A stretch of DNA of 20,744 nucleotides. Origin: Pelargonium cotyledonis. Lineage: Eukaryota > Streptophyta > Magnoliopsida > Geraniales > Geraniaceae. The DNA lies in contig JAYMTA010001285.1 in the NCBI GenBank assembly GCA_036897625.1, positions 1 through 20,744 of the forward strand. Reading direction: 5' to 3'. A model generated the notes under the pieces. That model was given only the letters and a program-made list of their open reading frames with translations. It did not search any database and was not told the DNA's origin. The translations under genes were made by a program, and so were the position numbers. Below are positions 10,825 to 16,800 of this stretch, piece by piece. Numbering within the stretch: position 1 is the stretch's first letter; each line of letters begins with the position of its first letter.

Positions 10825-13800
10825 TAGAATTACCCTATTTGATATGCAGTGGGAACTCGGAAATTATTCTCAATCTTTTGTGAGCATGCTTGGTTTCCAG
10901 ATGAATTCAGTGACTGAAAATTTCACTATATCATCCAATCAAGTCGCCTTTTTGGATCCAAGTATAGGTCTATATTGTCAAACTTTAGCAGCACAGAATA
11001 GCATGAGAAATGCTGTAGGGGAAAAAAATGCTATGATCCTTGGAAGATGGGCTACTTTGATGACTGCTACTGCCTTAAATAGACGTGGGCTTCCTGTAAG
11101 TTTATTTATGATTTATGCTATTATGGTTCCTGTTTAGAATATAATGTTTTGATCTGTGCTTTACTTTGAGTATTTTGTCAACAAAAGATTGAGTCACTTG
11201 ATTCCTCATGCAAACAAGCCTACTCAAGCTGGTATTTGTTAAAAAATAGCGATACCATTCACATCAATGTAATTTCTGTGTTGAACCATTCTGATCAATC
11301 TTATAGATAGGCCTTGCTAAAAAAATGTTTCAGGTTGGAATAGATGGGGACCTCCTAGCGCGTAACAGTACCTTGGGGTATTAGTTTTGCTGGTGGCAAC
11401 ATTTTGCACTTTCTCCACTGTTTCTTTTTCCTAACATAGAAACCATTATACCTCTATTCGACCCGATTATATGCTTTCGCCATATGCAGTTTAATACTCG
11501 CCATCCATTTTTGGCCCCTAATTTTCCTCTGGATCTTGTGCATTAAACTTGAGGTCATGTTGTCTGAAATCAACCTACTTTTCACAAAAGCGCTTTCTGA
11601 CTGTAATTAACATTGACAAAACCACTTTTAAGGTTGGGTCAGATTTTGGCCTCAATCTGATAGAGCACAGCACATTGCCAAGTGTAATTGACCTCAAGTC
11701 CCCCATTGTCTCCACCTAGCTTTTTTCCATTCATTAAGTTCATGAACGGGAGCTTCCTCTATAATTTGAGTCTAAGCACTAAAAGCATCCTTGCCCATTA
11801 TACCCCAAAAATGCTGACAAAAGCCGGGTTCATCCTGCCTAACCCTGGGGACTTATCTGGTTGTAAACTATCTAAGGCAGATTTAACACCATCCTATGTA
11901 ATCGGAGCTAAGAGAGCTTGGTTTTGCTTCGTAGTAATCGACTGGTCAAGCATGCCACACACCACATCTGAACTACTTCCCTATGATTTTAATAAATCTC
12001 CAATATATTCCCACATTAAATCACACAATTCGGAATCTTTCTTACACCAACATACAAGGTGGTCTTTCCATTGCCTCACCTTGTTGTTCCTTCTCCTAGA
12101 ATATGTGCGCTGATAATAAAATAATATCATAAGTTTAATTTCACTTGGTCACTCGAGGTCTCAGGTACGAGTCTCAGTGTTTGTATGCTTGGTGATCAAA
12201 GAAAAAAGAAAAAAGGAAATAGATTTGTTGACTAGTTTTAAATATAAGCCTTCCGAAGAATAGAGTGAAATATAGAGGGATCGCGGAAGAGCAAGAAAAC
12301 AAGGTGACTTTCTAACCATGAAGACAAAACAACCTCCTGGTACTTAGGGAACATGGCTACCCACTTCGGCGTAGCCATAGCTGAATCAATTTTCTCCTCT
12401 ATACAAACTCTGCCCCTGTGCCGAGTGAAATCCGCCCTCTCTGTGTTTAGATCCATGAGACCGCTATCATCCACTGCAACATTAAAACCCTAAATTAACC
12501 AACTGGTTTGAGGGTTTCCTCCCCGTTTTTTGGAAGCATGTAGCTCATCGTTATAATCTCCCACATAGCCACATGAGAGGCGATTTTGAAGCCAACCCTC
12601 AAATCTTATCCCATGATACAGCACGTCTCTTCTTGTAGCTTGTAGAGTGAAGTTTAGCTTGTCTATGTTACATGTACTTCCTAAATTTTCTAATAATAGT
12701 TTGTATATGTTATATTTACATTCTAATAGTGAATGATATTTGTCTTACTTGTTGTTAGCTTGAATCTCTGGAGTGCCATGCATCTTCTCTGAGCATTATT
12801 GGAGGTACTGAACAAGAAAGTTCACAAGACTTTAGACATTTCGGAAATCTGCGTCAAGTTCTAAAGCCATCTTCAAGTGACTCATCTAACTGGCTGTTCG
12901 CTGATGTCGCTATGCATTTGGAGTCTCATGCTAAACTAGATTTGGCACTTCAGTACTTCTCAAAATTGATGAAAGATCATCCAAGCTGGCCTGACATTAC
13001 TGTGGGAAGGGTTGGATTTAGTGCACGTTCTAAGAAGTATGAAGTTAGCCAATATAAAATGTTGCTTGATAATTTTCAACATAAATTCCACACTGGCCTT
13101 GAAAAGTTTGAAACAAAATTTTCAGTATTCCCCGCCAGTGTTATAAGCTCGGTAAGTTAAAGACATTGTGCTGTATTTCTAATTAAATATATTTTTTTTC
13201 AATTTATATAGTCCCAGATCAAGTGATTTGTTTTGCCTTGTTCTACAGATTATACTCTTGTTGTGCAATAATGGGCTATTGTTTATTGGATTTGATTTAA
13301 TGAGTGGATATACTTCTCAAGATATTTTGCATGACGAGAGCCATGCAGGCAGGTATCCCTTGTATCCCCTTCTGTGTAACCTACTTTTGAAGGTTACTGA
13401 AGAAGTCTCTTCCCTATGTTCCCGGTACATTACTTCCTGTGGTATAAATTGCTCTCAGCCAAATGCAAATCATATTGAGAATGATGTGTCTGCAGACATT
13501 AGATCTAGGGGGTTAGATACTGTGGGATACAGCATTAGGGGTCTCATGATGTCAATTTGGGATTTAAGAGCTGCTTTGAAGATTTTTTCTAGTTCCTTGG
13601 ATGAAGATCTCACTGTTGGACCCCTTATTATTCTTGATTTATACGAATATTATGTACACTTTGCATCTGCTTGGGTCCAAAAGAATTCGAAAGTTCTCAT
13701 TATGCTGGTGCAACCACTTTTGATTACTTACACCAATGGGCATACTCCTTATGAACTTGATATGGGAAGCATGAAGAAAATCCTTCATCAGATTTCAGAG

Positions 13801-16800
13801 TTGGCTGCTCATACTGTAGCAAATGAGGAAATAGGTGTGGGCCTTAATGTCGCTAAATGTTTGCAAGAGAAGCAAGGTGGAGATTTGTCACGTACCTTGT
13901 ATACCATTCCTGAAGAAGAGAGATGGCAAATTATTGGGGTTTGTTTGTGGCAGCACATGTCCAATTTTATGGAACATAAATTGAAGTTGGTCTTTGATAA
14001 ACTTGAAGATGATTCATTTCCTTGTGTTTCACTTAGCCGACTTTCTTCCTTGGCATCTTCTTCAACAACTTTTGGGTCTGCTGGGGATACTTTAACTGAC
14101 CAGATTAAGCTGGTATCTTTGAAGTTGGCTAAGCCTTTGAGTATCACCCTTTCCCACATTTCATCACATAACATAAAACTGCTTGCATCATTACTGTGGC
14201 AGAAAGCAGAGAATAGGCTACACATAGCTACTCTTTTATGGTTAAAGGAGTCTGCTCAATCTAAACCTGGAACCTTCTATCAGCATTTAAATCAGGATAT
14301 TTTTTCATTGGACATGATGAGAGACAAAGATGACTTGTCTGTCACTGAGTTATTATGGAATATGTGCGCCGATCCTAAAATAATATCAGAAGGTTTTGCA
14401 CGTGCAAAAATAGATTTGTCAACTAGTTTTAAGCATAAGCCTTCTGAAGGATGGAGTGAAATATATAGAGGGATCATGGAAGAGCATGAAAACGAACTGA
14501 CTTCTAACCGTGAAGGTACTCATGGCAGTAGTCCTTCCGGTGGTGAAGCTGGTTCCCCATCAAAGGCTCTCTTTAGGAATGGCCATACTTTCTTAAGTTC
14601 TTGGCAGAAAGATACAACTCTTACAAAGGAGGTTACGACTTTCCAAAACCCTAAAGAAGTATACAAGAGAAATGGAGAGCTTTTGGAGGTTACATCTTCC
14701 TGTCTCAACTTGCTATCTTTTGTGTCTTCAGTTCAAATAGTTTTTCATAACAGTAATGCATGACTTTAAGGCTGTAAATGAGCTGAGCCTTTAAGAAGCT
14801 GCTCTAGCTTGAGCCAAAGTCGAGCCTAGGTTTTGGCTTGTTTTATAAACGAGCCAAACTCTTTTAGACTCCGTAAACTTGTGAGCTGGTTCTCTTATTA
14901 TTTTTTTGATGAATATGTATTTATGTAAATATGATTTTATATGCATATTATCTTACCAACATATATTTTAGGCCTGATTCGCCTCAATTATACCTCAGCA
15001 TAACCCTAGTTTTCAATCAGCTGGAAACAGCATGTAGGATCCGGAAAACCAAATCTTGAGGTTTTATTCATTTGTGGAAAAGAACTTCCAGTCTCTTTCA
15101 TGGGAACAAATTCCAATCAGAAAATATTGCGGAAATGATTTTTTGGGTATTTGATTCACTTTCGAAAACATTTGTTTTATGTGTAAAAATAACTTCCTTC
15201 TTTTGAATAGGAAGTTGTTTTCTCATGACAACAATGGATATACAGCACTGTAAACAAATGTTTTCTGCTGACTGATTTGCTTTGATGCGTGAAAAACAAT
15301 AAATTCAGATAACATTTTACAGGAGTTTGTTTTCCCTGAAACAAATGATGACTGAGGCTCTGTAATATACTTGGTCTTAATGTTAACCATATCTTCTATA
15401 TTGAGCAGGCTATATGTATCAACTCCATTGATCAACGACAAGCTGCTCTTGCTAGTAACCGTAAGGTTAGCACTTTTTCCAAAACTTAGGTTATGTTCTA
15501 AAGTATTTGATGTGATGTATAATGGTAGAAGTTTCCTCCCTACAAGATAGACTGCTCCATGATTATTTATGTGTAATGTATGGAATATGTACATGTATGT
15601 ATGTTTTCATTTTCCTTAGCTCCATTGTAGACTCAGTTTTATACAGATATTATCCATTTGGATCACATTGAGGGGTGCATTTTCAATTATTTACCATATA
15701 TGGGGCTGTTAACTGACACATTTAACTTATGTGGATGACAAGTTTTAGGTCTGTAGGATTTTTTTATAAGATCAATGCAATTATGGACTTTATTGAAAAA
15801 ATTCCTTTTTGCCTGCTGACTTGAGCCTGTTATCATTTTTTTTTTCACTTGTACAGAAATTTATCATGTAAGCTGACAGCTCTTATTCTCTTAATGCTAT
15901 GTTCTATCTAATTTAGGGAATAGTTTTCTTTAATTGGGAAGATGGGATGCCGTTTAGAGATCAATCGGACTACATCTGGTCAGAGGCTGATTGGCCACAG
16001 AATGGATGGGCTGGTTCTGAATCAACACCAGTTCCAACATTTGTCTCTCCTGGTGTTGGTCTTGGGAGCAAGAAAGGGGCACACCTTGGATTGGGTGGAG
16101 CAACAGTTGGTTTGGGCTTTGGTATGCCTGGTTATGCTGGTATGGGAAGCTCTGTTTTAGGATGGGGGGTTCAGGAAGAGTTTGAAGATTTTTCTGATCC
16201 AGCACCTACCATAGAAAACATCAGCACAAGGGCTTTATACAGTCATCCATCCAGGCCATTTTTCTTGGCTGGTTCTAGCAATACACACATCTACTTATGG
16301 GAGGTATGATTCCATGACAGCATAACTTATAATTCTTTAGCCTAATTTGAAAGAAAACTATTTTTCAAATGTATGACTGAGCTCAATAAAAACCCACAAC
16401 CCAAATCATATGATTTATTTATGTAGAACTGAAATAAGTCCAACCTGAAAGGGTTTTCTGTAAACAGTGAAATTGAGAGATAATACCTTAACAAAAGGTA
16501 CAAGGTATAAGATCTAAATCCTATATGACAAACATTTTGTATAAATATAATGCAATGATTGAGCTTTCTATTCTATACAGTTAAGCTTATAATATACTGA
16601 AGGTATTTTACATTTGATCCAAACTCGCACGAAACACCTTTTCAAGTACTGTTGATATTATAAGTTACCAACATCATGAAGGGAGGCTTGAACATTAGAC
16701 CTCAATGGATCCAAGCGTCTTAAACTGCTTGACCTAAGGGTGTTGGTCTTTGAGCTTGTTTTGCTAGTAGTTTTCTTCCATTAGACCGCCAATTCCTAGA

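Larger units (their letters stand above)
11340..12630 (-). mobile_element. Decayed L1-type LINE in intron 7 (endonuclease and RT remnants)
   Basis: Read on the minus strand. First comes an endonuclease C-terminal part (about 12630 to 12340) with WLCVGDYNDELHASKKRGGN, then DSGLMDLN and EEKIDSAMATPKWVAMFP. Then comes an RT N-terminal part (about 12095 to 11460) with RRRNNKVRQWKD, SALDSLQPDKSPG, MNPAFV, RLISDNM and IKLHMAKAYNRVE. These match the plant L1-clade order (GDFNE, LDRALA, RRRN, PDKAPGPDG, LISDN, LDMSKAYDRVEW). There are many stops and frameshifts, the first RT aspartate of the LDMSKAYD motif is histidine, and the part between EN and RT is gone. Non-functional; the ends are approximate. 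Confidence 0.88.
11096..12758 (+). other. Intron 7 (1663 bp)
   Basis: A phase-0 GT..AG intron. The first about 240 bp and last about 120 bp look like ordinary intron; the interior is the LINE/exon-copy/SINE composite. Open frames on both strands here (11688-12113 plus, 12238-12474 minus) are parts of that composite. Confidence 0.9.

Noticed and set aside
11688-12113. 141-codon plus-strand open frame in intron 7
   Set aside because: It is the antisense of the LINE RT remnant and runs into the exon 9 copy.
16680-16740. Possible tRNA gene on the minus strand
   Set aside because: A- and B-box-like motifs are present, but I could not form an acceptor stem or anticodon arm; SINE head is the better reading.
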